A stretch of DNA of 20,997 nucleotides from Clostridia bacterium (GTDB lineage Bacteria; Bacillota; Clostridia; Christensenellales; Borkfalkiaceae), in NCBI GenBank assembly GCA_900767195.1, contig CAAFYG010000061.1, positions 1-20,997 of the forward strand. The letters run 5' to 3'. The notes below the pieces were generated by a model. It had not been told where the DNA came from. It ran no database searches and worked only from the letters and a program-made list of their open reading frames with translations. The position numbers and the translations under genes were made by a program. This document shows positions 1-8,134 of the stretch, piece by piece; position 1 is the stretch's first letter, and the number at the start of each line of letters is the position of its first letter.

Positions 1-18
1 AATCAAAAGATTTGAAGT

Positions 19-58
19 GAATGAGTTCGGTGTTGCACGGGACTCATTCTTTTCGTTT
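19..58 (+). terminator. Probable Rho-independent terminator of an upstream gene
   Basis: The arms GAATGAGT (19-26) and ACTCATTC (42-49) form an 8-bp stem, which can extend inward by a T-G and a C-G pair. The run TTTTCGTTT follows directly. A plus-strand gene ending just left of the window would be terminated here. No part of that gene is visible, so the assignment is inferred from the hairpin and T-tract alone. Confidence 0.55.
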
Positions 59-112
59 AAGAGATTTTCTTTCGTGCGATAGGGAAATAATTTCCGAAAA
101 AAACGTTATAGC

Positions 113-161
113 ATACAAATAAATCCGAATGATTCGCTTGTAGTGAGCCGACAATTCGGAT
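113..161 (-). terminator. Possible terminator of the AraC-family gene
   Basis: The inverted repeat ATCCGAAT (123-130) and ATTCGGAT (154-161) lies about 60 bp beyond the regulator's stop codon. On the minus strand it is followed by TTATTTGTAT, a moderately T-rich tail. The 23-nt loop is long and the tail imperfect, so this is a weak candidate. The left arm also overlaps a smaller palindrome, CGAAT-G-ATTCG, at 126-136. Confidence 0.3.
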
Positions 162-221
162 AATATAGATTCTGAGCCGCTGTGCGTTTTGAACAATCGG
201 ATGTTTGAAATTCAAAACTAT

Positions 222-1088
222 TTATTCCGCGGGATCGGGATCATTCGCCGAAAACGCATTGCGGTATTCCCGCGGCGTGATGCCCATTCGTTTTTTAAAT
301 AATGTACGGAAATAATTCATATCGATAAAACCGCAGTCCCGTGCAATTGTTTCGATTTTTTCGTTACCGCTAAGGAGTCGCCTGCAACATTCGCGCAGGC
401 GTATTTTTTGCACCCATTCCGTGAACGTTTCTCCCGTTTCTTTTTGTATCGTTTTCGATAAATACGGCAGGGAATAATTCAAAGTTTTACAAAGATCCCC
501 GAATTTCAAATCCCCCGAAAAGTTATTTTCGATATACGCCACGATTTGTGCGCTGAGCGAAGACGTTTTCGCTTTGCCCGCAATTTTGCGCATGGTGAGA
601 ATGAAAATTTCGGCGAGTTGCATTCTGATCATTTCCGTATAGCCGCCCTGCATTCGCTCCGCTTCCGATTGCATATTCAGTAAAAGCGAAAGAACTTTTC
701 CGTCTTCGTCGCGGAAAATATGTTGCTCGGGACTCGCCATAAGATCGTAGTCGAAGCGGATCAGATAGCTATCGAGAAGATCGGAAACTTTGTTTTTCTT
801 TACGAGTGCAGCATCAAGAAATTCGGGCAGAAACAGACAGTTGATAATGCGCAAGGGTTCGCTTGAAATCGTGTGATAACTATGCGTTGAAAAGCGGTTC
901 ATCACGAAATAATCGCCGCGTTCCACGGTGTACGACTTGCCGTCGATCACGTTGCGCGCCTTGCCGTCGGTTACGTAGGCAAGCTCGAAAAAGTTGTGGC
1001 GGTGCAGCGGCACGTCGGTGTGACGGTACGCCGCAATTGAAAATTTATTATTGAGTTTGAAATATTCCGAAATGTTGCAAATATCCAT
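222..1088 (-). CDS. AraC-family transcriptional regulator with N-terminal cupin domain
   Basis: A 288-residue regulator, predicted to bind an effector sugar and control the divergent glycan operon. The N-terminal half is an AraC-type cupin: HRHNFFEL at residues 29-36, then a Gly/Asp-rich beta stretch and a later histidine-containing strand (THSYH). The C-terminal 100 residues (about 179-279) form the double helix-turn-helix, ending in the family signature GFIDMNYFRTLFKKRMGITP followed by REYR. The open frame runs on to an ATG at 1187, but I chose the ATG at 1088. It has a good ribosome binding site (GAGGAA, 8 nt upstream), the upstream ATG has none, and a near-consensus promoter lies inside the extension. 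The length of 288 is normal for the family. The two operator-like repeats nearby are likely targets, which is inference. Confidence 0.93.
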   Translation of the reverse strand: MDICNISEYFKLNNKFSIAAYRHTDVPLHRHNFFELAYVTDGKARNVIDGKSYTVERGDYFVMNRFSTHSYHTISSEPLRIINCLFLPEFLDAALVKKNKVSDLLDSYLIRFDYDLMASPEQHIFRDEDGKVLSLLLNMQSEAERMQGGYTEMIRMQLAEIFILTMRKIAGKAKTSSLSAQIVAYIENNFSGDLKFGDLCKTLNYSLPYLSKTIQKETGETFTEWVQKIRLRECCRRLLSGNEKIETIARDCGFIDMNYFRTLFKKRMGITPREYRNAFSANDPDPAE

Positions 1089-1133
1089 CTTTTGTTTCCT
1101 CGATTTTATGTCCCGCGCAACTTCTACGCCTTC

Positions 1134-1162
1134 ATTGTAATACAAAAAAACTATTTCGTCAA
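1134..1162 (-). promoter_or_regulatory. Promoter of the AraC-family gene
   Basis: On the minus strand, TTGACG (1157-1162) and TACAAT (1134-1139) are separated by exactly 17 bp. Transcription should start near 1127, giving a leader of about 40 nt before the ATG at 1088. The promoter overlaps codons 9-18 of the longer open frame, which argues against the ATG at 1187. The -35 box lies 3 bp from conserved box A of the duplicated module (1166-1183), so a protein bound there could repress or activate the regulator's own gene. Confidence 0.7.
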
Positions 1163-1165
1163 GCG

Positions 1166-1279
1166 ATTCGGAAAAATATTCGCTCATTTATCTTGCGGAT
1201 AATCGAAAATAGATTAAATTGCACTATGGTTTTAGAAAAAAAGATTATTTTAATATCGGCGAAACGCCGTTATAATAAA
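1166..1279 (+). promoter_or_regulatory. Regulatory module copy 1 with promoter of gene 1
   Basis: This is the first of two copies of a module of about 114 bp (the other is at 2742-2855). The copies align without gaps at about 80 percent identity by hand. Fully conserved blocks are box A, ATTCGGAAAAATATTCGC (1166-1183), AAAATAGATTAAAT (1206-1219), a 25-bp A/T-rich block at 1230-1254, and the -10 region. The promoter reads TTTTAA (1248-1253), 17 bp, TATAAT (1271-1276). Its weak -35 box is typical of an activator-dependent promoter. AGATTAAAT (1211) and AGATTATTT (1242) are half-similar repeats 31 bp apart, about three helical turns. In this copy the spacer holds a hairpin, CGGCG-AAA-CGCCG (1257-1269). 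Binding by the neighbouring AraC protein is inference. Confidence 0.65.
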
Positions 1280-1282
1280 ACC

Positions 1283-1596
1283 ACAGAAGAGTTGGCCGGC
1301 GGAAACCGGGTGCAGGGAATTGTAAAATACATTGAAGGGAAACTTTAAAAATCGCAACAGAAAATTTTTAAAAGACTGCGATAAGACGGACAAATATTGA
1401 TAAAAAACAAACGAATAAAATTATATCATGGAAGGTTTGAGTACGATATGCTTATCGGCGGCGTTATGACGATGTCGCTGCAAAATACTTTTAAGTGCGG
1501 TTTTACAAAATCGTGTCCATATAGATAATGCGGGAATGAAAATCATCGGCGAAACCGCAGCGCGGGAACTTTTATAATTGCAGTAAGGAGATAAAA
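1283..1596 (+). other. Long 5' leader of gene 1, no recognised element
   Basis: If transcription starts near 1283, gene 1 has an untranslated leader of about 310 nt. I recognise no riboswitch, tRNA or terminator in it. It contains short open frames, including one ending at 1528 and one at 1577. These could be remnants of a decayed gene, but they lie in different frames and match no family I know. The ribosome binding site of gene 1 (TAAGGAG, near 1585) closes the stretch. Confidence 0.4.
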
Positions 1597-2712
1597 ATGA
1601 AAGATTTAAAAGAATTAAAATTTGTTTTGGGTGAAAGCTATAAAAGTCCGTTTGTAAACGAAATCGGGGTTTTTCAGGACGGGACAGTGCCTCTGGCGAG
1701 AGATAAGAACGGCAAACTCTGGGCGTTGAGCGGACATTCGCATTGCGGACATATCGGGGTATTTTGCGGCGATACTCTTTCGGATATGAAAGAAGTATAC
1801 CCCGCGACTTTTCTTTTCTGTACGGGACGAGCCGATTATGCGTTTAGCGGAATCAAGTATCCGGAAGGGGTAAGCTCGCGTGGAAGCGTATGGCCGTTCG
1901 GGCTGTATATATGCAAAGAAACGGGGCGTTTTTACGGCTTTTTTCATAATGAAACGGGTTGGGTAGGCTATGGAACCGCTTACGATGCGTTCGGGCTGTG
2001 CAATACGCCCGTTGCCGATGCCGATTTCAGGCATATCGGGCTTATGCATTCAGATGATCAGGGGAAATCGTGGGTGTTCGATCGGTGGATACTTTCCTCG
2101 GAAGAGGTTTGTTTTACGGAAAATTTTATTCCGGACGGCGTGAATATTAAAGGGCAGAAAAACGGCGTAATCGGTGTAGGGAGCGGGGATTTTTCGTTGT
2201 TTGTGCCGCAGGACGATGAATTTATGTATTTATTTTATAACATTGTAAGAATAGATACGATAAAAAAAGTGTGGGTGAGTTGCGATACCTACCTTGCGAG
2301 AATCAGGAAAAGATCAGACGGGGCAATGGGGGACGCCGTAAAATATTATAACGGAAGTTTTTGCGAAGCGGGAAATTTCGGCAAAGAAACGGCGATCGTC
2401 AAAAATGCCTGGCATTCGCGCGTGGCGTATTCGAAGCTTTATCGGAAATATATGATGTTTTCCTCTCCCGTGTGCGGCGACCCCGAATTGAATTATGTAT
2501 TGAACTATATAGAAGTGCGGTTTTCCGATGATCTGATTCATTGGAGCGAACCGCAAACGATAGAAAAAGACGGCAAATTGTTCGGCGCGCATTATAATGC
2601 CGCAATATCTTACCGCGGAACAGGAGATCCGTTTGTTATTACAGGCGACGAATTTACCGTGCTGATGAGCGATAACGGAACGGACGTGATTGCAACGGAT
2701 GTGAAATTTTGA
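1597..2712 (+). CDS. Asp-box beta-propeller protein, possible cytoplasmic glycosidase
   Basis: A 371-residue protein without a signal peptide or membrane segment, so probably cytoplasmic. It has a canonical Asp-box, SDDQGKSW (residues 152-159), and a second related turn, SDDLIHWSEP (310-319). Both are typical of beta-propellers of the sialidase/BNR type and of GH43- or DUF4185-like families. The rest is rich in aromatic and glycine residues, as expected for blades. I cannot assign a substrate or catalytic residues. It is the first gene after the regulator and has its own copy of the duplicated promoter module on each side. The start is fixed by AAGGAG 7 nt upstream. It may be a glycoside hydrolase or lyase acting on imported oligosaccharides, or a non-catalytic propeller. 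The fold assignment is fairly safe; the function is open. Confidence 0.75.
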   Translation: MKDLKELKFVLGESYKSPFVNEIGVFQDGTVPLARDKNGKLWALSGHSHCGHIGVFCGDTLSDMKEVYPATFLFCTGRADYAFSGIKYPEGVSSRGSVWPFGLYICKETGRFYGFFHNETGWVGYGTAYDAFGLCNTPVADADFRHIGLMHSDDQGKSWVFDRWILSSEEVCFTENFIPDGVNIKGQKNGVIGVGSGDFSLFVPQDDEFMYLFYNIVRIDTIKKVWVSCDTYLARIRKRSDGAMGDAVKYYNGSFCEAGNFGKETAIVKNAWHSRVAYSKLYRKYMMFSSPVCGDPELNYVLNYIEVRFSDDLIHWSEPQTIEKDGKLFGAHYNAAISYRGTGDPFVITGDEFTVLMSDNGTDVIATDVKF

Positions 2713-2741
2713 TACGATTATGAAATCGACGCAGATAAACA

Positions 2742-2855
2742 ATTCGGAAAAATATTCGCCTGTTTTCTTTGAAAATAAATAAAAATAGATTAAATCAGGC
2801 TATGCTTTTAGAAAAAAAGATTATTTTAATTCCGGTGAAACGGCATTATAATAAA
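2742..2855 (+). promoter_or_regulatory. Regulatory module copy 2 with promoter of gene 2
   Basis: This is the second copy of the module at 1166-1279. Box A is at 2742-2759, AAAATAGATTAAAT at 2782-2795, the 25-bp A/T block at 2806-2830, and TTTTAA (2824-2829), 17 bp, TATAAT at 2847-2852. The distance from box A to the -10 box is 105 bp in both copies. The hairpin in the spacer of copy 1 is degraded here. Transcription from about 2859 would give a leader of about 90 nt and allow gene 2 onward to be expressed independently of gene 1, probably under the same regulator. Confidence 0.65.
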
Positions 2856-2949
2856 GGGGAAAAGGTGACGCGGACGTTTTGCGCCGTTTGAAGAAGTGAA
2901 AAAATACGGGCGCATATAGCCGGGTTTAACGATCGGTTACGGAGAAAAC

Positions 2950-5900
2950 ATGCTGTACGACAAGCAGAAACACATCGAAAAAGACGAAAAATTTTTTGAA
3001 AATCCCCCGGCGATTTATCGCGCCGCGCCGTTTTGGGCGTGGAACGGTAAATTAGACGAGCGCGTTCTCGGTGAAGAGATCGGGGCGTTTCGCGAAATGG
3101 CGCTCGGCGGTTTTTTTATGCATGTGCGATTCGGACTGGAAGATCGATATCTCGGCGAGAAGTTTTTGCAAAGCGTTGAATACTGTGTGAAAGAAGCGGA
3201 AAAAAATCAGATGTTCGCATGGCTGTACGACGAAGACCGCTGGCCTTCGGGGTGTGCGGGCGGCTTGGTGACGAAAAACCCCGCCTATCGCCGCAAAACG
3301 ATGACGTTCGAATCTGAGATTCCGCAGAATTTTGCGATTTCTTCCGGCGAAAAGGAAGAAGATTACATATCGCTGCGTCCGTTAGTGGCGGCGGCTTACG
3401 CGGTGAAAAAAGACGAAAAAGGCGCGCTCTTATCGTATCGGCGTATTTCCTGGCCGCTGTGTGAGGAATTTTCGGCGTTGGCGGAGAAAGACGAAAGCGC
3501 GGCGCAGGACTATGTGTACGGGCAACTGAACGCGGGCGAATCGGCGTATTTCGCGGTAATCCGTTGCGATGCGTCGTCCGATTGGTACAACGGCGCTTCG
3601 TATTCGGACGATTTAAATGAAACCGCCATAGCAGAATTTATCCGGGTAACGCACGAAACGTATCTTGCGAGAATCGGCGAAAAATTCGGGAAAAGCGTGC
3701 CGGGGATTTTTTCGGACGAGCCGAACATCGAGCCTTATGAAAAATTTGAAGAACGCGGCGTGCCGTGGTCCATCGATTTTCCCGCAAAGTTTAAAGAGGC
3801 GTACGGTGAAGACATTTTTGCGCGATTGCCGGAGCTTTACGCGTTGCGCTCGCCGCAGGTATTCGCCGCGCCCGAGAGAGAAAACGGCGTGAAAAAAGAT
3901 TTTATTTATCGCTATTATGCGTTTATATCCGAGCGTTTTGCGGCGGCGTATTCCGAAAAAATCGGGGCGTGGTGCAAAAAGCACAACCTCGCGTTCACGG
4001 GGCATTATCTTTGCGAAGATTCGCTTGAAGGGCAAACGGCTTGTTCGGGCGACGTGATGCGGCAGTACGCAGGCTATGCGTTACCCGGAATCGATATGCT
4101 TTGCGACGAGCGGGAATATATTACCGCAGCGCAGGTGAAGTCGGTGGCAAATCAAACGGGAAAAGAAGGCGTGATGTGCGAGCTGTACGGCAGTACGAAC
4201 TGGGATTTCGATTTTCGCGGTTTTAAATTGCAGGGCGATTGGCTTGCGGCGATGGGGGTTACGTTGCGCGTGCCGCACCTTGCGTGGTACACGATGAAAG
4301 GCGAGGGCAAGCGAGATTATCCGGCTTCCATCGGTATACAGGCGAACTGGTATAAAAAGTTTTCGCTCATCGAAGATCATTTCGCGCGGGTGAACGCCTG
4401 TCTTACGCGCGGCGGCGAGATTGTGAACGTAGCGGTGATTCACCCGATAGAATCGGCATGGATTGCCACGAAAGAAGAAAGCGCGCGGCTTACGAAAGAG
4501 TTGATCGGGTTGAGCGAAACGCTGTATAAAAACGGCGTAAATTTCGATTTTATCGACGAATCGATGTTGCCGTCGCTTTGGAAAAAGGAGCTTCCGAAAG
4601 CCGTGAGCGAAAGCGAATACAAAGCGATTGTTATTCCGCGCCTTACATCCCTGAGGCTAAGTACCGCCGAATTTCTCGAAGCTTTCGTTGCGGGCGGCGG
4701 AAAGCTTGTATCGCTGACGGACGAGATTCGCTATTCGGGTGGCGAAGAGCTGAAAAAAGCGGAAAGCGCACGGCTTTTTAAGCGAGTGCTTTCCCCGGCA
4801 ATGCACGTGAATACCGCCGAAGAAGCGGCGTCGGTGCTGCAAGAAACGGCGTTTATGCGGATTTTACCGCATAAAAACGAAACAGGCGAACTTATTTACC
4901 GCGCAGTACGAGAACGCGATGCCGAAAGAATTTTCCTGTTTATCTGCCGTGCCGATAAGCAGGGCGAAGAGTATACGCCCGGCGGCTTCGATTTCGAAAT
5001 TTCGGGCGAGTATAAAGCGCGGCTTTTCGATACGCAAAGCGGAAAAATTTCCGATTTTCCGTGTTCGGCAATAAACGGTAAAACGCATTTTTCAAGAATT
5101 TTCGAAGCGCAGGACAGCTTGCTGTTAGCGCTTGTTCCCGTGAAAAACGGCGTAAGGAATTGCGTTCGTAAAGTAAACAGCGCGCAAGATGCCCCCGAAA
5201 CGGCACCGGAAAGCGGCGAATTGCCTGCGGCTTATGCAGCGGAAACGGATGAAGACAACGTGCTTTTAATCGATCGTGCGAGCGCGTATATCGGCGGCGT
5301 GGAAACGTGCGGCGAAGAGGAAACGTTGCGGCTCGATAAAAAAATGCGCGAAAAAATCGGCATGCCGCCGCGTGATTTCTTTTCGGCGCAGCCGTGGACG
5401 CACGCGGGCGCAAAAGAAAAGATATTTCCGATCGTACTCGAATATCGATTCAAATCGGAAATCCGCGTGCAAAACGCATACCTTGCTGCGGAACTAGCCG
5501 ACGTGACGAAAATCGAGTTTAACGGCAAACAAGTACCGATGAACGTTGCCGGGAAATATGTCGACGACGCGATTTCGAAAATCGCGTTGCCGGAAATTTC
5601 GCGGGGCGAAAACACGTTGCGCCTGCATGTAAACTATCATTCTCAATCGTCTGCGGAAAACGTGATGATTCTCGGCGACTTTTTTGCGGAGAAGCAAAAA
5701 ATCGAAAACGGCGAGAAGGGCGTGATTGCGGCAAAGAAAGCGGGGTTGCCGTGGGGGCGGATCGACGATCTCGGTTACGCGTTTTACGGAGGAAATCTTA
5801 CTTATGTTACGAAAATTAATGTAAAGCACGGCGGATTGTTGGCGATAAAAGCGCCATGTTATAAAGGAAATCTGATCGAAATCGCCGTAGACGGGCAGAA

Positions 5901-6183
5901 AAAAGGAAAAATTCTCTACGCTCCGTACAAGGCGGATCTCGGTAAAATTTCCGCAGGCGCGCACGAGTTGCGGCTTACATTATACGGAAATAGATTCAAT
6001 ACGTTCGGTCAGCTGCACAACACCACCGCCGTTCCATGGGACGGTACTTACGCGTGGCGTACGGACGGTAAAGAATGGTCTTACGATCTTCTCACCCGCC
6101 CCGTGGGGATTATGCGCGCGCCGACGTATGAAATTTATGCGGCGGAAAATTCAACCGAAAAGGGAGGCAAGGAGAAAAAATGA
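2950..6183 (+). CDS. GH106-like (alpha-L-rhamnosidase-related) glycoside hydrolase
   Basis: A 1077-residue enzyme with the features of the GH106-like family. These are APFWAWNGKLD (residues 26-36), GGFFMHVRFGL (53-63), WLYDEDRWPSGCAGG (91-105), PGIFSDEPNI (251-260), MCELYGSTNWDF (409-420) and HLAWYTMKGEGKRDYP (443-458). The N-terminal part is a barrel and the C-terminal 200 residues look like a jelly-roll sugar-binding domain. Characterised GH106 enzymes remove L-rhamnose from plant polysaccharides, but this subgroup is broad and the true sugar is uncertain. Glu411 and the DEP acids at 256-257 are candidate catalytic residues, by inference. There is no signal peptide, so it should act in the cytoplasm on imported oligosaccharides. 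GGAG 6 nt upstream supports the start. The stop overlaps the next gene's start (ATGA), indicating translational coupling to the permease. Confidence 0.87.
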   Translation: MLYDKQKHIEKDEKFFENPPAIYRAAPFWAWNGKLDERVLGEEIGAFREMALGGFFMHVRFGLEDRYLGEKFLQSVEYCVKEAEKNQMFAWLYDEDRWPSGCAGGLVTKNPAYRRKTMTFESEIPQNFAISSGEKEEDYISLRPLVAAAYAVKKDEKGALLSYRRISWPLCEEFSALAEKDESAAQDYVYGQLNAGESAYFAVIRCDASSDWYNGASYSDDLNETAIAEFIRVTHETYLARIGEKFGKSVPGIFSDEPNIEPYEKFEERGVPWSIDFPAKFKEAYGEDIFARLPELYALRSPQVFAAPERENGVKKDFIYRYYAFISERFAAAYSEKIGAWCKKHNLAFTGHYLCEDSLEGQTACSGDVMRQYAGYALPGIDMLCDEREYITAAQVKSVANQTGKEGVMCELYGSTNWDFDFRGFKLQGDWLAAMGVTLRVPHLAWYTMKGEGKRDYPASIGIQANWYKKFSLIEDHFARVNACLTRGGEIVNVAVIHPIESAWIATKEESARLTKELIGLSETLYKNGVNFDFIDESMLPSLWKKELPKAVSESEYKAIVIPRLTSLRLSTAEFLEAFVAGGGKLVSLTDEIRYSGGEELKKAESARLFKRVLSPAMHVNTAEEAASVLQETAFMRILPHKNETGELIYRAVRERDAERIFLFICRADKQGEEYTPGGFDFEISGEYKARLFDTQSGKISDFPCSAINGKTHFSRIFEAQDSLLLALVPVKNGVRNCVRKVNSAQDAPETAPESGELPAAYAAETDEDNVLLIDRASAYIGGVETCGEEETLRLDKKMREKIGMPPRDFFSAQPWTHAGAKEKIFPIVLEYRFKSEIRVQNAYLAAELADVTKIEFNGKQVPMNVAGKYVDDAISKIALPEISRGENTLRLHVNYHSQSSAENVMILGDFFAEKQKIENGEKGVIAAKKAGLPWGRIDDLGYAFYGGNLTYVTKINVKHGGLLAIKAPCYKGNLIEIAVDGQKKGKILYAPYKADLGKISAGAHELRLTLYGNRFNTFGQLHNTTAVPWDGTYAWRTDGKEWSYDLLTRPVGIMRAPTYEIYAAENSTEKGGKEKK

Positions 6184-7136
6184 ACGAAAACATCTCGGTA
6201 TCGCCCGTGAAAAAATCGAAAAAGAATTGGTTTTCGGGGCAGACGGCGTTTTTAATTGCGATCATGGCGTTGCCTGTTATCAACTGGCTGATTTTCTGGC
6301 TGTATATCAATATCAATTCTATTCTGCTTGCGTTTCAGAACCGCACGGGAGCGTGGACGCTTTCCAACTTCAAAGAAGTGTGGATATCTTTGGTAGAGCC
6401 TGTGGATTACGGCGGCAGCGTACAGCTTGCCTTAAAAAACACGTTGAAATATTTCGGCGTAAACGTGCTTGTACTGCTGCCCGTGGGATTGATATTAAGC
6501 TATTTCATTTATAAACGAATTTTCGGATATCGGTGGTTTCGCGTGCTTTTCTATTTGCCGTCACTTGTATCGGCGGTGGCGCTCACCACGGTTTACAGCG
6601 AATTCATAAATCCAAACGGTCCCTTAGGCGAACTTTTAAAAAAGCTGGGTGCGGATGTGCCGCCCGAGGGGTATCTCGCAAGAAACGATACGGCAACGAC
6701 CGCCATTATCTGGTATTCGATCTGGGCCGGTTGCGGAGGGCATATATTGCTTCTCGGCGGCGCAATGTCGCGTATACCGCCCGAGATTATGGAAGCCGCA
6801 AAGATCGACGGCGTAAGTCCGCTTTGCGAGCTTACCGCGTTTATTCTGCCGCTTATATGGCCCACGCTTTCCACGATGCTGATTTTTCAGCTGACGTCGT
6901 TTTTCACGGCAAGCGGACCTATTCTTCTTTTCCAACCGAACGGCGATTATCAGACGATGACTATTTCGTTCTGGATATTCAAGCAGGTATACGGCGGCGG
7001 ACTGCCTACGGCAAGCCTCTCTTCGGGGCAGATCAACCTGATCTCGTGTACGGGGCTTTGCTTCACGGCGGTGGGGATGCCGGTGATCCTTTGCGTAAGG
7101 CGGTTGCTTGAAAAAGTGCCTGCGGTGGAATATTAA
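6180..7136 (+). CDS. ABC sugar transporter permease, LplB/UgpA type
   Basis: A 318-residue integral membrane protein with about six hydrophobic segments and a short charged cytoplasmic N-terminus. It carries the EAA loop of binding-protein-dependent permeases, EAAKIDG at residues 205-211, followed by a hydrophobic stretch and an ILPLIWPTL segment. This loop contacts the ATPase. It is the first of two permeases and starts within the stop codon of the GH106-like gene, behind a GGAGG/AAGGAG-rich site. With the next gene it forms the heterodimeric channel for a carbohydrate, delivered by the lipoprotein encoded at 8135. LplB-like permeases in Clostridia often import oligosaccharides released from complex glycans. 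No ATPase gene follows. Confidence 0.93.
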   Translation: MNENISVSPVKKSKKNWFSGQTAFLIAIMALPVINWLIFWLYININSILLAFQNRTGAWTLSNFKEVWISLVEPVDYGGSVQLALKNTLKYFGVNVLVLLPVGLILSYFIYKRIFGYRWFRVLFYLPSLVSAVALTTVYSEFINPNGPLGELLKKLGADVPPEGYLARNDTATTAIIWYSIWAGCGGHILLLGGAMSRIPPEIMEAAKIDGVSPLCELTAFILPLIWPTLSTMLIFQLTSFFTASGPILLFQPNGDYQTMTISFWIFKQVYGGGLPTASLSSGQINLISCTGLCFTAVGMPVILCVRRLLEKVPAVEY

Positions 7137-7151
7137 AAGGAGGAAAAGAAA

Positions 7152-8090
7152 ATGAACGAAAAATTCCGTAAAAAAAGCAGAAAGAATACGGAAAACGAAA
7201 TGCTTTTCCGCCGCAGTAAAAAGGAAAAAATCTTTTTCGGTATCGCGTTTGCGATTATGGCGGTGTACGCTTTCACCCTGCTGTATTCGCTGTTTTTCCT
7301 TTTCATAAATTCGCTTGAATCGAGTTTTGCCTATACGGATAAACTCACCGCGGCGAAAAACTCGTTTGCCTTTCCCGAAAAACTGCATTGGGAAAACTAT
7401 AAAAAGGCGTTTGAGAATCTCGGCTTCACTTCCGGCACAACGGGCGAGCGGATCGGACTCGGAAATATGTTTTTCAACAGCGCGTGGTATCTTTTCTTTC
7501 GCGTGGGCGGCAATCTGTTCGGATGCGCGGCGATGGCATACGCGCTTTCGAAATATCGATTCAAGCTCAATTCCGCAATTTACGCGATTATTATCTTTTC
7601 GATGACCGTGCCTATCGTCGGCACGATGGGCGCGTCGTTCAAATTGATGTCCGATTTGCAAATTTATAATACTCCGTTTTTCGTGATTTTAACGAGCGTT
7701 TCCGGTATCGGTTTCAACTTTTTAATCCTTTACGGCGTGTTTAAAAATATATCGTGGAGCTACGCCGAAGCGGTGTTTGTGGACGGCGGCGGACATTTCA
7801 CCGTGTTTTTCAAAATTATGCTGCCGCAGGCGCTCACACCTATGCTCGCGCTTGCGATCCTTTCGGGCATCGGGGAATGGAACGATTATCTCACGCCGCT
7901 TTTGTATCTGCCCGATTTTCCCACGGTGGCTTCGGGAATTTATCAGATCAAGCTTGAATCGGCTTCGCGCGGCGATACGCCTTCGTATTTTGCGGGGCTT
8001 ACATTATCGGTTGCGCCCGTGTTGGTATTGTATGCGTGTTTTTCCGATACCATTATGAAAAACTTCAATATGGGCGGTCTGAAAGGCTGA
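7152..8090 (+). CDS. ABC sugar transporter permease, YtcP/MalG type
   Basis: A 312-residue second permease, with a basic N-terminal tail (about 27 residues), then six predicted membrane segments. The EAA loop is YAEAVFVDGG (204-213), followed by KIMLPQALTPM. It ends with the usual MKNFNMGGLKG tail of the carbohydrate permease family, which is conserved in YtcP-like members. It lies 15 bp after the first permease behind AAAGGAGG, so the two are co-translated. Partner of the permease encoded at 6180 and of the binding protein encoded at 8135. Confidence 0.93.
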   Translation: MNEKFRKKSRKNTENEMLFRRSKKEKIFFGIAFAIMAVYAFTLLYSLFFLFINSLESSFAYTDKLTAAKNSFAFPEKLHWENYKKAFENLGFTSGTTGERIGLGNMFFNSAWYLFFRVGGNLFGCAAMAYALSKYRFKLNSAIYAIIIFSMTVPIVGTMGASFKLMSDLQIYNTPFFVILTSVSGIGFNFLILYGVFKNISWSYAEAVFVDGGGHFTVFFKIMLPQALTPMLALAILSGIGEWNDYLTPLLYLPDFPTVASGIYQIKLESASRGDTPSYFAGLTLSVAPVLVLYACFSDTIMKNFNMGGLKG

Positions 8091-8134
8091 TGATTACAAA
8101 AAAAATGGAATTTCATCAATACGGAGGTGAAAAT

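Noticed and set aside
1224..1340. Short frame in copy 1 reading MVLEKKIILISAKRRYNK and its counterpart MLLEKKIILIPVKRHYNK in copy 2
   Set aside because: There is no ribosome binding site, differences between copies fall on all three codon positions, the frames diverge and stop soon after, and the segment contains a -35/-10 promoter with conserved spacing. A regulatory repeat explains it better.
1430..1577. Possible gene remnant (frames ending at 1528 and 1577)
   Set aside because: The two pieces are short and in different frames, and I recognise no family. Left as an observation within the leader.
8036..8134. Upstream extension of the binding-protein gene
   Set aside because: It overlaps the permease gene and would put 33 residues before a standard lipoprotein signal; the ATG at 8135 has a GGAGGTG site.
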